Source: ZC4RG20 sp963702105
GTDB taxonomy: Bacteria > Pseudomonadota > Gammaproteobacteria > Steroidobacterales > Rariloculaceae
DNA: 64,000 nucleotides
Assembly: GCA_963702105.1 (NCBI GenBank)
Contig: OY969712.1
Coordinates: 2,976,001-3,040,000 of the forward strand
Direction: 5' to 3'
In this document: in pieces, positions 38,007 to 46,010 of the stretch
Position numbering within the stretch: position 1 is the first letter of the stretch
Layout of the letters: each line of letters starts with the position of its first letter
Made by a program: the position numbers and the translations under genes
Notes under the pieces: model-generated
The model's input: only the letters and a program-made list of their open reading frames with translations
Database searches by the model: none
What the model was told of the DNA's origin: nothing

Positions 38007-39560
38007 ATGGCAAAACCCAAGATCATCGTCATCGGCGCGGGACCCGGCGGCCTCGCGAGCGCGATGCTGCTGGCCGCCGCCGGCTGCGAGGTTCGTGTCC
38101 TCGAGCGCGGGTCCGTCGTCGGCGGACGCACCTCGACGCTCGAGCTCGACGGCTTCCGCTTCGACCGCGGCCCGACCTTCTTTCTGTACCCGGAGGTGCT
38201 CGAGAGCATCTTCGCGGCCTGCGGGCGGCGGCTGCGCGACGAAGTCGATCTCATCCAGCTCGATCCGCACTATCGCCTCGTATTCGAGAGCGGCGGCCAC
38301 ATCGACGCGACGCGCGATCGACAGGCCCTCGAGCGCCAGATCGCGCGCTTCGACGCCGCGGACGCCCGCGCCCTCGAAGCCTACCTGGCCGACAACCGGC
38401 GCAAGTTCGCCGCGTTCCGGTCGGTGCTCGAATCGCCGTTCGACGCCCACTCGGATCTGCTCAGGCTGCCGCTGCTCGAGCTGTTGCCCCTCGCGCGACC
38501 GTGGTCCACCGTCGATTCGGACCTCGCGCGATTCTTTCGCGACCCGCGCGTGCGCCTCGCGTTTTCGTTTCAGAGCAAGTATCTCGGCATGTCGCCGTTC
38601 CGGTGCCCGAGCCTGTTCACGATCCTGGGCTTCCTCGAGTACGAGTACGGCGTTTTTCATCCGCGCGGGGGCTGCGGCGCCGTCTCGCTGGCCATGGCCC
38701 GAGTCGCGCGCGAGCTCGGCGCCGAGATCCGGCTCGAAGAACCCGTCGAAGAGATCGTTTTCGAGGGGCGGCGCGCGCGCGGCGTCAGGACGGCAGCCGG
38801 CGCGTACGGCTGCGACGCGCTCGTCGTGAACGCGGACTTCGCCGCCGCGATGCGCAGCCTCGTGCCCGACGGGCTGCGCCGCAGATGGAGCGACCGCCGC
38901 ATCGAGCGCGCGAAGCTCTCGTGCTCGACGTTCATGCTCTATCTGGGCATCCAAGGCCGCTGCGAGCACCTGCCCCACCATACCATCCTGCTGGCCGACG
39001 GGTACGAGCGTCATCTCGCGGCCAACGAGGCGCATCGCTTGCCGGAGAACCCTTCGATCTACGTCCACAATCCGAGCCTCCTCGACGACGGACTCGCGCC
39101 GCCCGGCCAGAGCGCGCTTTACGTGCTCACACCCGTGACGCACGTGCACGAGAGCGTCGACTGGCGCCGAGAAGCTCCGGCGTTTCGCGCGCGGGTGCTC
39201 GCCCAGCTCGCCAAGCTCGGCGTCGAGGATCTGCCGCGCCGCATTCGCACCGAGGCCCTGTTCACGCCGGCCGACTGGCAGAGCGGCATGAACTTGTTTA
39301 GAGGGGCTACATTTAGCTTGGCGCACTCGCTGGACCAGATGCTGAGCCTTCGGCCGCACAACCGCTTCGAGGACCTCGAAGGCGTCTACCTCGTCGGCGG
39401 CGGAACGCACCCGGGCAGCGGGCTGCCGGTCATCTTCCAGTCGGCCAAGATCTCTACCCGGCTGCTGCTCGAGGACCTCGGCGTTCGCGAGACGGGCCGC
39501 GCCGAGCCGGCAGGCAGGCCTCCTTTCCTGCCGCAGACCGTGCAGGAGCGCGCGTTATGA
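38007..39560 (+). CDS. crtN: Carotenoid desaturase, CrtN-type (4,4'-diapophytoene desaturase-like)
   Basis: The 517-residue FAD-dependent desaturase/oxidase has the dinucleotide-binding VIGAGPGGLASAMLLAAAG at residues 8-26. It also has VVGGRTSTLELDGFRFDRGPT, the long substrate domain with FQSKYLGMSPFRCPSLFTIL, and the C-terminal FAD signature GVYLVGGGTHPGSGLPV. In a cluster with an aldehyde dehydrogenase, a second desaturase, an acyltransferase and a glycosyltransferase, the C30 (CrtN) role is more likely than C40 CrtI. The ATG at 38007 gives the normal N-terminus; upstream codons are not typical. It overlaps the next gene by 4 bases. The source of the C30 substrate (crtM or the hpnCDE squalene route) is not in the window. 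Confidence 0.88.
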   Translation: MAKPKIIVIGAGPGGLASAMLLAAAGCEVRVLERGSVVGGRTSTLELDGFRFDRGPTFFLYPEVLESIFAACGRRLRDEVDLIQLDPHYRLVFESGGHIDATRDRQALERQIARFDAADARALEAYLADNRRKFAAFRSVLESPFDAHSDLLRLPLLELLPLARPWSTVDSDLARFFRDPRVRLAFSFQSKYLGMSPFRCPSLFTILGFLEYEYGVFHPRGGCGAVSLAMARVARELGAEIRLEEPVEEIVFEGRRARGVRTAAGAYGCDALVVNADFAAAMRSLVPDGLRRRWSDRRIERAKLSCSTFMLYLGIQGRCEHLPHHTILLADGYERHLAANEAHRLPENPSIYVHNPSLLDDGLAPPGQSALYVLTPVTHVHESVDWRREAPAFRARVLAQLAKLGVEDLPRRIRTEALFTPADWQSGMNLFRGATFSLAHSLDQMLSLRPHNRFEDLEGVYLVGGGTHPGSGLPVIFQSAKISTRLLLEDLGVRETGRAEPAGRPPFLPQTVQERAL

Positions 39561-41059
39561 CGGCCGGAGCCGCCGCGGAGCGGCCTGCTCTCGCGGCCGG
39601 GCGCAGCGCGATGGACCGCGCCCGCAAGCTCGCCCAGATGCGCGCGGCGCAGCGTACCTGGGAGGCGGCGGGCCTGCAGGCACGGCTGCGCGTGCTAGGC
39701 CGCGTGCGCGGGCGGCTCGCGACGCAAGGGCCGGCGATGGCCGCCCTCGTGACGCGCCGGTCTGCGGCCGAGACGCTGACGAGCGAGGTGCTGCCGATCC
39801 TCGACGCGCTGCGCTTCCTCGCGCGCCGCGCGCCCGGCCTCCTCGCGCCGCGCCGCGAACGTGCCGCGCGCGGGCCGCTTTGGCTGCCGCGCGCGACGAT
39901 CGAGGTCCTGCGCGAGCCCCACGGCATCGTGCTCATCATCGGCCCCGCCAACTACCCCCTCATGCTGCCGGCCGTTCAGGCCGCCCAGGCCCTCGCCGCC
40001 GGCAACGCCGTGATCGTCAAGCCGGGGCGCGGCGGCCGCGCAGCGTTCGAAGTGCTGGCCGGGCTTTTCGCCGAGGCCGGCTTGCCGCCCGGCACCCTCG
40101 TCATCGCCGGCGAGGACGACGCCGAGGCCGAGGCGCTGGCCCGCTGCGGCGTAGACAAGATCGTGCTGACAGGCTCGCAGACGACCGGGCGCCGCCTGCT
40201 GGCCGGGACGGCTTCGAGGCCGACGCCTGTCACGCTCGAGCTCTCCGGCTGCGACGCGGCATTCGTCCGGGCCGACGCCGATCCGTCCGCGGTGGCGAGC
40301 GTTCTCGCTTTCGGCCTGCGGCTCAACGGCGGCGCGACCTGCATCGCGCCGCGCCGCGCCTTCGTCGCCGAACCGCTGGCCGCCGCCCTCGAGGCGCGGC
40401 TGAGCGCGGCGCTCGCGGATGCCGCGCCCGTCGCGCTCCCGGCCCACACCGCCGCGTTCGCGCGCGAGCTCATCGCCGAGGCGCGCGCGGGGGGCGCCCG
40501 CCTCGTCTGCGGCTCGAGCCCGGACGCCGCGCACCGGCAGCAGCCGACCGTCCTCGCGAACGCGACGGCCGACATGCGGGTCGCCCGCACGGAGCTTCTC
40601 GCGCCCGTGCTCGCGTTGATCCCCGTCGGCAGCGACCAAGAGGCGCTCATGCTCGCGCGGCACTGCCCGCTCGCGCTCGGCGCCAGCGTGTTCGGCCGCG
40701 ACGCGGCCGCCGCGGCCGAGCTCGCGCGGCGCATCGACGCCGGCACGGTCGTCGTCAACGGCGTCGTCGCACCGACAGCCGACGCGCGCGCACCGTTCCC
40801 GGCGCGCGGCGCCAGCGGCTTCGGGGTCACGCGCGGTCCCGAGGGCCTGCTCGAGATGACGCGCCCGAAAACGCTGCTGCGGGTCGAGGGCCGGGCCCGA
40901 TACGCGGAGCCTTTGCCCGACGCGGCGCTGATCGCAGAGTACGCGATCGCCGCTTACGGCGCGGGGCTTGCGGCGCGGGCGCGGGCCGCCTGGCGCCTCG
41001 CAAGTCTCCTCATGCGGCGCGGCAAGGCGGCGGGCGACCGCGGGGAAGACGCAACATGA
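39557..41059 (+). CDS. Aldehyde dehydrogenase of the C30 carotenoid cluster
   Basis: A 500-residue aldehyde dehydrogenase superfamily member. It shows the cofactor-binding region (IIGPANYPLMLP, GNAVIVKPGRGG, LTGSQTTGRRLL), the general base Glu228 in TLELSGCDAA, and the catalytic nucleophile Cys262 in NGGATCIAPRR. In the staphyloxanthin pathway and in methanotroph C30 clusters such an enzyme oxidises the carotenoid aldehyde to the carboxylic acid; that role is inferred from position. Both ends overlap neighbours by 4 bases (ATGA), so the operon is tightly coupled. A C-terminal extension after the catalytic domain is Ala/Arg-rich. Confidence 0.88.
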   Translation: MTAGAAAERPALAAGRSAMDRARKLAQMRAAQRTWEAAGLQARLRVLGRVRGRLATQGPAMAALVTRRSAAETLTSEVLPILDALRFLARRAPGLLAPRRERAARGPLWLPRATIEVLREPHGIVLIIGPANYPLMLPAVQAAQALAAGNAVIVKPGRGGRAAFEVLAGLFAEAGLPPGTLVIAGEDDAEAEALARCGVDKIVLTGSQTTGRRLLAGTASRPTPVTLELSGCDAAFVRADADPSAVASVLAFGLRLNGGATCIAPRRAFVAEPLAAALEARLSAALADAAPVALPAHTAAFARELIAEARAGGARLVCGSSPDAAHRQQPTVLANATADMRVARTELLAPVLALIPVGSDQEALMLARHCPLALGASVFGRDAAAAAELARRIDAGTVVVNGVVAPTADARAPFPARGASGFGVTRGPEGLLEMTRPKTLLRVEGRARYAEPLPDAALIAEYAIAAYGAGLAARARAAWRLASLLMRRGKAAGDRGEDAT

Positions 41060-42621
41060 GCTCGCCGAACCCGCGCGTCGTCGTCGTCGGGGGCGGACTC
41101 GGCGGACTCGCGGCGGCCTGCACGCTCGCGGCCCGCGGCGCGTCGGTCCGGCTCTTCGAAGCGAGAGCGACGCTCGGCGGCAAGGCCGCCGTGCTCGAGA
41201 AGCACGGCTTCCGCTTCGACATGGGCCCGACAATTCTCACGCTGCCGTCCGTCCTGCGCCGCGTGCTCGGCGAGGCCGGCGTTAAGCTCGAGGAGCGGCT
41301 CGATCTGCGGCGCCTAGATCCGCAGTGGCGCTGCTTCTTCGAGGACGGCGGCGTGCTCGATCTCGGCGCCGATGCCGGACGCATGGCGGAGGTCCTGACG
41401 GACTTCGCGGATGCCGACACGGCCCTCGGCTACCTGCGGTTCCTCGAGGCCGCCAGGAAGCTGCACCGGATCTCGGAAAGGTTCTTCTTCTGGCGTCCCG
41501 TCGGCGGTTTGCGGGACACGCTCGACCTGCGCACGAGCTTCACGGCCGCTACGCTGCGCGACCTCAAGGATCTGCGCTTCGGCCGCACGGTCGCGGGCAC
41601 GATCCGCGGGGCCGTCCACGATCCGCGGGTCGCGCAGATGCTCGACCACTTCACCCAATATGTCGGCTCTTCGCCGTTCCTCGCGCCCGCCGTGCTGTGC
41701 GGCATCGCCGACATGCAGCTCGCGGAGGGCGTCTGGTATCCGCTCGGCGGCACGCGCGCGGTGCCGGAGGCACTGGGACGGCTGGCCGCGGAGCTCGGCG
41801 TCGAGGTCGAGACCTCGTGCCCCGTCGTCGGCCTACTCGAGCGGCGCGGCGCGCTACACGGCATCGAGCTCGCCGACGGGCGCCGCGTGCCCGCCGACGC
41901 CGTCGTCTCGAACATGGACAGCGTGCGCACGCACCGCGAGCTGCTGCCGGCCGCGGCGGCGCGGCGCTTTCTCGGCCGCCGCCGTTACGAGCCGGCCTGC
42001 TCGGGCGTCGTGCTGTATCTGGGCCTGGCCGAACGTTACGAGCACCTGGCCCACCACAACTTCGTGTTCTCGTCGGACCCCGAGCAGGAGTTCGCATCCA
42101 TCTACGCGCGCGGCGAGCCTGCACCGGACCCGACGTGCTACGTCGCGGCGCCCTCCCGCACGGAGCCCGGCGTCGCGCCGCCCGGCGGCGAGGCGCTCTA
42201 CGTGCTCGTGCATGCCCCCTACCTGAGACCGCATCACGACTGGGCGCGGCTTCTGCCCGACTACCGCCGTGTCATCATTGAGAAGCTCGAGCGCTGCGCG
42301 GGCTTGAAGGGCCTCGAACGGCGCATCGTGTTCGAGCATGCGCTGACGCCCGCCGACATCCGCGATCGGTATCGCGTGCTCGCGGGCGCAATCTACGGGC
42401 TCGCGAGTCACGGCCGCTTCCTCGGCGCGTTCAAGCCCGGCAACCGCAGCCCGGATCTCGCGGGACTCTACCTCGCCGGCGGCTCTGCCCACCCGGGTCC
42501 GGGCATGCCCATGGCGCTGATGTCGGGCTGGATCGCCGCCGATGCGCTGGCCCGCGATTTCCATCTCGAGCCTGCGCAGGCTCCGGCGGCTGCGGCGGCT
42601 CCGGCGGCTGCGCCGCCATGA
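41056..42621 (+). CDS. crtP: Carotenoid oxidase/desaturase, CrtP-type
   Basis: The 521-residue FAD enzyme is paralogous to the CrtN-like protein. It starts with VVVGGGLGGLAAACTLAARGASV and has LGGKAAVLEKHGFRFDMGPTI, split over two motifs. The C-terminal signature is GLYLAGGSAHPGPGMPMALMSG. In C30 pathways the second homolog (CrtP/CrtNb) oxidises the terminal methyl group to an aldehyde, feeding the dehydrogenase encoded just upstream. The assignment as CrtP rather than a second desaturase rests on gene context. The last 15 residues are Ala/Pro low complexity. Its stop overlaps the acyltransferase start. Confidence 0.85.
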   Translation: MSSPNPRVVVVGGGLGGLAAACTLAARGASVRLFEARATLGGKAAVLEKHGFRFDMGPTILTLPSVLRRVLGEAGVKLEERLDLRRLDPQWRCFFEDGGVLDLGADAGRMAEVLTDFADADTALGYLRFLEAARKLHRISERFFFWRPVGGLRDTLDLRTSFTAATLRDLKDLRFGRTVAGTIRGAVHDPRVAQMLDHFTQYVGSSPFLAPAVLCGIADMQLAEGVWYPLGGTRAVPEALGRLAAELGVEVETSCPVVGLLERRGALHGIELADGRRVPADAVVSNMDSVRTHRELLPAAAARRFLGRRRYEPACSGVVLYLGLAERYEHLAHHNFVFSSDPEQEFASIYARGEPAPDPTCYVAAPSRTEPGVAPPGGEALYVLVHAPYLRPHHDWARLLPDYRRVIIEKLERCAGLKGLERRIVFEHALTPADIRDRYRVLAGAIYGLASHGRFLGAFKPGNRSPDLAGLYLAGGSAHPGPGMPMALMSGWIAADALARDFHLEPAQAPAAAAAPAAAPP

Positions 42622-43520
42622 GCCGCCGCGGCCCGGCCGCCGGCTGCCCGCGGCGGCGCGGTCCGGCCGCCACGTGCTCGCCCCGGCGCGATCCGGTCAC
42701 CGCGCGCGCGCCGCGGCGCGATCCCGTCGCCGGCTACTCCCCGCGGCTCGCCTCGCTGTTCGAGCGCTACCTGCGACGCTACCTCGCGGCGCACTTCAAT
42801 GCGATTCGCGTCGCCGGAGCCATCGCCGGAGCCGTCGCGGGACCCGTGCCCGCCTTCGATCCCACCGTGCCGACCGTGTTCTACGCGAACCATGCCGCGT
42901 GGTGGGACCCGCTCGTGTTGTTCTTCGCGTTGCGCCCGACAGGCGCAATGCTCTTTGCGCCGTTCGATGCGGCGGCGCTCGGCCGCTACCGTTTCTTCGC
43001 GCGCCTCGGCGGATTTCCCGTCGAGCCCGGCACGCACCGCGGGGCGGCCGCGTTTCTCGCGCAGGCGGGGCACGTGCTCGCGAGCCCGGGAAGACTCCTC
43101 TGCGTGACGGCGCAGGGCCGCTTCGCGGACCCGCGAGAGAGACCCTTGCGGCTCGCGCGCGGCGTCGCGCACCTGCTCGCGCGCGGCATCGCACGACGCG
43201 CCGTCCCGGTCGCGCTCGAATATCCGTTCTGGCAGGAGGCGAAGCCCGAGGCCCTGTTGCGCTTCGGAACGCCCGTGACCGCGCCGGCCGCGGATCCGGG
43301 CATTCGCCCGAGGGCGCGGATGGACACCGTGCACACGCGTCTCGAACGCGCGCTCGAGGGCGTCCTCGACGCGCTGGCGACCGACGCCATTGCGCGTGAC
43401 GAGGCGGCATTCCAAACGCTGCTCCGGGGCCGACGGCGCGGGGCGGGCGGCTGGTACGACGCGTGGCTGTGGCTGCGCGACCGAAGCTTCGACGTCGCGC
43501 ACGGCACGCTCAACCGCTGA
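42618..43520 (+). CDS. Lysophospholipid-acyltransferase-family protein (CrtO-like role)
   Basis: A 300-residue PlsC-family acyltransferase. The catalytic H-x4-D motif is H92-A-A-W-W-D97 (FYANHAAWWDPL); the second conserved block includes RFFARLGGFPVEPGTHRGA. The first 40 residues are Arg/Pro-rich and semi-repetitive (R-R-D-P-V units), unlike a signal peptide, and may reflect a start further in. In the cluster it would add a fatty acyl chain to the glycosylated carotenoid, as CrtO does in staphyloxanthin synthesis; relatives occur in other bacterial C30 clusters. It overlaps the upstream gene by 4 bases. Confidence 0.83.
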   Translation: MSRRGPAAGCPRRRGPAATCSPRRDPVTARAPRRDPVAGYSPRLASLFERYLRRYLAAHFNAIRVAGAIAGAVAGPVPAFDPTVPTVFYANHAAWWDPLVLFFALRPTGAMLFAPFDAAALGRYRFFARLGGFPVEPGTHRGAAAFLAQAGHVLASPGRLLCVTAQGRFADPRERPLRLARGVAHLLARGIARRAVPVALEYPFWQEAKPEALLRFGTPVTAPAADPGIRPRARMDTVHTRLERALEGVLDALATDAIARDEAAFQTLLRGRRRGAGGWYDAWLWLRDRSFDVAHGTLNR

Positions 43521-43536
43521 CGGCGGGGCACGACGC

Positions 43537-44643
43537 GTGGAACTCCTGCTCTGGTCGGCTCTCGCGCTCGCGGCGCTGCCCGCCGCGCTGATCCTGGCGA
43601 ATCTGCGGGCGCTGCGGCCGCCGCGCGCTGCGACGGCGCCCGGGCCCAAAACGTCGATCCTGATCCCGGCCCGCAACGAGCGCGCCAACATCGCGGCGGC
43701 CGTGCGCGCCGCACTGGCCGCCACGGCGGCCGATGCGGAAGTGCTCGTGCTCGACGACGGCTCGACGGACGGCACCGCGGAGGCAGCGCGCCGGGCCGGG
43801 GACGGCGATGCGCGGCTGCGCGTTTTGGCCGGCCGCCCCGTGCCGTCCGGGGCCTGGGGCAAGCCGTTCGCGTGTCAGCAGCTCGCCGAAGCCGCGCGCG
43901 GCGAGCTGCTGCTGTTCGTGGACGCCGACGTCGTGCTCGCGCCCGACGCGCCCGCGCGCCTCGCGGCCGAGCTGCTCGCCGGCCACGCGGCGATGTCGAG
44001 CGGCGTGCCGCGGCAGATCACCGAGACGTTCAGCGAACGGCTGCTCGTTCCGCTCATCCACTTTATTTTGCTCGGCTATTTACCCATCGCGCGCATGCGG
44101 CGGGACCGCTCGCCGAATCTCGGCGCCGCGTGCGGCCAGCTCGTGCTCGTCCGGCGCGGACCCTACTTCGCCGCGGGGGGCCATGCGGCCGTCCTCGGCC
44201 GCAGCCACGACGGTCTCGCGCTCGCCCGGCGCATGCGCGCGGCGGGCTTTGCGACGGACCTCACCGACGCGACGGACCTCGCCCGGTGCCGCATGTATTC
44301 GAATTGGCGCGCAGTGCTGGCAGGCTTCGCGAAGAACGCCCACGAGGGCCTCGGCAGCCGGGGCGGGCTCGTGCCCTGGACCGCGCTGCTCCTGGTGGGG
44401 CAGACGCTGCCGGCCGCGCTGCTGCCCTTCACGCTGGGCTCTGGCCGTCGCCTGGCGGTCGCGGCGGCGGCCCTGCTGCTCGGCCTCGGTGCCCGTATCC
44501 TGCTCGCCAGGCGCTTTCGTCAAACGCTGCTCGGCGCAGTGCTGCACCCCTTCGGCGTCGCGCTGCTCGTCGCGATTCAGTGGTACGCCGTGCTGCGGCG
44601 CGCGGCAAGACGGCCCGTCGCTTGGAAGGGGCGAACGGCGTGA
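43537..44643 (+). CDS. Membrane glycosyltransferase family 2 (CrtQ-like role)
   Basis: This 368-residue GT2 enzyme has an N-terminal membrane helix (residues 3-25) and a GT-A domain with DD73-74 in VLVLDDGSTDGT and the metal-binding D129-A-D131 in LLFVDADVVL. Acceptor-side motifs include GACGQLVLVRR, and two or three C-terminal membrane helices follow. Topology and length match CrtQ-type carotenoid glycosyltransferases, which glycosylate the carotenoic acid. The start is GTG 43537-43539 behind CGGGG; the upstream open frame overlaps the acyltransferase gene. It is the last gene of the operon and ends at a half palindromic repeat. Confidence 0.83.
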   Translation: MELLLWSALALAALPAALILANLRALRPPRAATAPGPKTSILIPARNERANIAAAVRAALAATAADAEVLVLDDGSTDGTAEAARRAGDGDARLRVLAGRPVPSGAWGKPFACQQLAEAARGELLLFVDADVVLAPDAPARLAAELLAGHAAMSSGVPRQITETFSERLLVPLIHFILLGYLPIARMRRDRSPNLGAACGQLVLVRRGPYFAAGGHAAVLGRSHDGLALARRMRAAGFATDLTDATDLARCRMYSNWRAVLAGFAKNAHEGLGSRGGLVPWTALLLVGQTLPAALLPFTLGSGRRLAVAAAALLLGLGARILLARRFRQTLLGAVLHPFGVALLVAIQWYAVLRRAARRPVAWKGRTA

Positions 44644-44659
44644 AAAGGGGTCAGAGCCC
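44643..44659. repeat. Half copy of the palindromic repeat
   Basis: AAAAGGGGTCAGAGCCC directly follows the glycosyltransferase stop codon. The T-rich flank and the inverse arm are missing; the next bases (GGTCGGAGCCCTCG) look like a degraded second half. It lies between two convergent genes like the complete copies. Confidence 0.75.
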
Positions 44660-44676
44660 GGGTCGGAGCCCTCGCT

Positions 44677-45327
44677 CTATTTCGTCTGCAGCGAGTGGTA
44701 CTTGAGGAGCCGGCGCGCCCCGTCGAGCCGGTTGCCCTCCTCGATGAGTCTGCGGATTTCGGCCTCGGCGCGGTCGATGCCTTCGGCGATCTCGAGCACT
44801 TCGTCCTCGCGCGACTTCGGCACGACCACGACGCCGTCCGCGTCGCCGCGCAGCAGATCGCCGGGCAGCACGCGGGCCTGGCCGATGGTGACGGGAACCT
44901 GCTCGGCGTCGACCTGCACGCGGTCCTTGCCCGTGCGCATGGAATAGCTGCGGCTGAAGACCGGATAGCCGAGCTCGAGGCTCAAATGCGTGTCGCGGTT
45001 CGCGCCGTCGATGACGGTGCCGGCGAGCCCTTTACGGTGGGCGAGAAAGGTCAGGATGTCGCCCCAGACCGTCGCGTCCTCGCGGCCGCCGTTGTCGAGC
45101 ACGACGACCGTGCCGGGCTCGAGGTCGTCGATGTAGTCGCCGACCGTGCCCGGATTCGCGGCGTCGGCCGGGCCGTACAGGACGGTGTAAGCGCGGCCCG
45201 TCATGCGGAAACCCGGATCCCGCGGCTTGATTCCGAGGCACTGCCCCGCAATGCCGAGCTTGTCGAGGGCGTCGCTGAGTGTCGAGGTGTCGAGCCTGCT
45301 CGCTCGTTCTAGGTTCGCGTCGTTCAT
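44677..45327 (-). CDS. RraA family protein (HMG/oxaloacetate aldolase-like)
   Basis: The 216-residue protein has the RraA/HMG-aldolase fold. YIDDLEPGTVVVLDNGGREDATVWGD holds part of the active-site region in two blocks, with VIDGANRDTHLS and LPGDLLRGDADGVVVVP following. Enzymes of this group split 4-hydroxy-4-methyl-2-oxoglutarate or decarboxylate oxaloacetate in the last steps of protocatechuate/gallate meta-cleavage; others bind RNase E. An aldolase role would fit aromatic-ester use elsewhere in the window. It converges on the carotenoid operon and diverges from the lipoprotein gene after only 27 bases. Confidence 0.87.
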   Translation of the reverse strand: MNDANLERASRLDTSTLSDALDKLGIAGQCLGIKPRDPGFRMTGRAYTVLYGPADAANPGTVGDYIDDLEPGTVVVLDNGGREDATVWGDILTFLAHRKGLAGTVIDGANRDTHLSLELGYPVFSRSYSMRTGKDRVQVDAEQVPVTIGQARVLPGDLLRGDADGVVVVPKSREDEVLEIAEGIDRAEAEIRRLIEEGNRLDGARRLLKYHSLQTK

Positions 45328-45340
45328 GCCGATATTTCTC

Positions 45341-45346
45341 TATACT
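45341..45346 (+). promoter_or_regulatory. TATACT -10 element close to the lipoprotein start
   Basis: A near-consensus TATACT ends 8 bases before the ATG of the LEA-type lipoprotein. A transcript starting at the usual distance would begin at or within two bases of the ATG, so the message may be leaderless. No purine-rich ribosome-binding site lies between. A clear -35 box was not found. Confidence 0.45.
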
Positions 45347-45354
45347 CTCGTGTC

Positions 45355-45945
45355 ATGCAAAAACGTCACTTTCTGCTCGCGCTCGGGACCGCCGCCGCGC
45401 TGCCGGGCTGCTCCACGGTCCAACAGCTCGAAGCGTTACGGTCCGTAGACTTTTCGCTCGGCAGCCTCACGGGCGTGCAGCTCGCCGGGGTCGATCTCGC
45501 CGGCGTCGGGTCCCGGGCCAATCTCTCGCTGAGCGGCGGCGCGCGGCTTGCTGCGGCGCTCGCCCGAGGCCAGCTGCCGCTGTCGTTCACGCTGCACGTG
45601 CTCGCGAAGAATCCGATGAGCAATCCGATCACGGCCCGGCTCGTGCGCATGCATTGGACGCTGCTGCTCGAGGACAAAGAGACGGTCTCGGGCCAGATCG
45701 AGCAGGCCTACGAGCTTCCGCCCGGGCGGCCGACGGACATTCCCGTGGCCGTCTCGCTGGACCTGCTCGAGTTCTTCCAACGCAGCGGGCAGGACCTCAT
45801 CGACCTCGCCATGAATCTGTCCGGCGCCGGGGGCCAGCCGAAGCACGTCGCGCTGCGCGCGACGCCGACGATCGATACGCCGCTGGGCCCCATCACCTAC
45901 CCCCACCCGATCACACTGGCCGCCGGCACGGTGGGCCAAACGTGA
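45355..45945 (+). CDS. LEA type 2-like lipoprotein
   Basis: This 196-residue protein has a lipoprotein signal: KRHFLLALGTAAALPGC with the lipobox Cys19. The remainder resembles the LEA14/WHy domain (SFTLHVLAKNPMSNPITARLVRMHW, in part), a beta-sandwich found in desiccation-related proteins and in outer-membrane lipoproteins. Function is unknown. It converges with the PQQ dehydrogenase gene across a run of 12-bp repeats. Confidence 0.83.
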   Translation: MQKRHFLLALGTAAALPGCSTVQQLEALRSVDFSLGSLTGVQLAGVDLAGVGSRANLSLSGGARLAAALARGQLPLSFTLHVLAKNPMSNPITARLVRMHWTLLLEDKETVSGQIEQAYELPPGRPTDIPVAVSLDLLEFFQRSGQDLIDLAMNLSGAGGQPKHVALRATPTIDTPLGPITYPHPITLAAGTVGQT

Positions 45946-45962
45946 CGGGGCGCCCCCGGCCT

Positions 45963-46010
45963 CACGGCAACTTTCACGGCAACCGTCACGGCAACTTTCA
46001 CGGCCACGCT
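45963..46010. repeat. Four 12-bp tandem repeats
   Basis: Units CACGGCAACTTT, CACGGCAACCGT, CACGGCAACTTT, CACGGCCACGCT lie end to end (a 24-bp unit repeated about twice) between two convergent genes. The array runs into the last base of the PQQ dehydrogenase stop codon. Confidence 0.85.

Noticed and set aside
34556..38254. One 1232-residue protein joining the B12 domain to the hydrolase-CMD protein
   Set aside because: The two real coding parts are joined only by chance read-through after the frameshift, across the antisense of the sigma factor gene. The hydrolase has its own start and signal peptide.
44677..45327. RNase E inhibitor RraA proper
   Set aside because: The protein is longer than E. 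coli RraA and has aldolase-type motifs, so only family membership is claimed.
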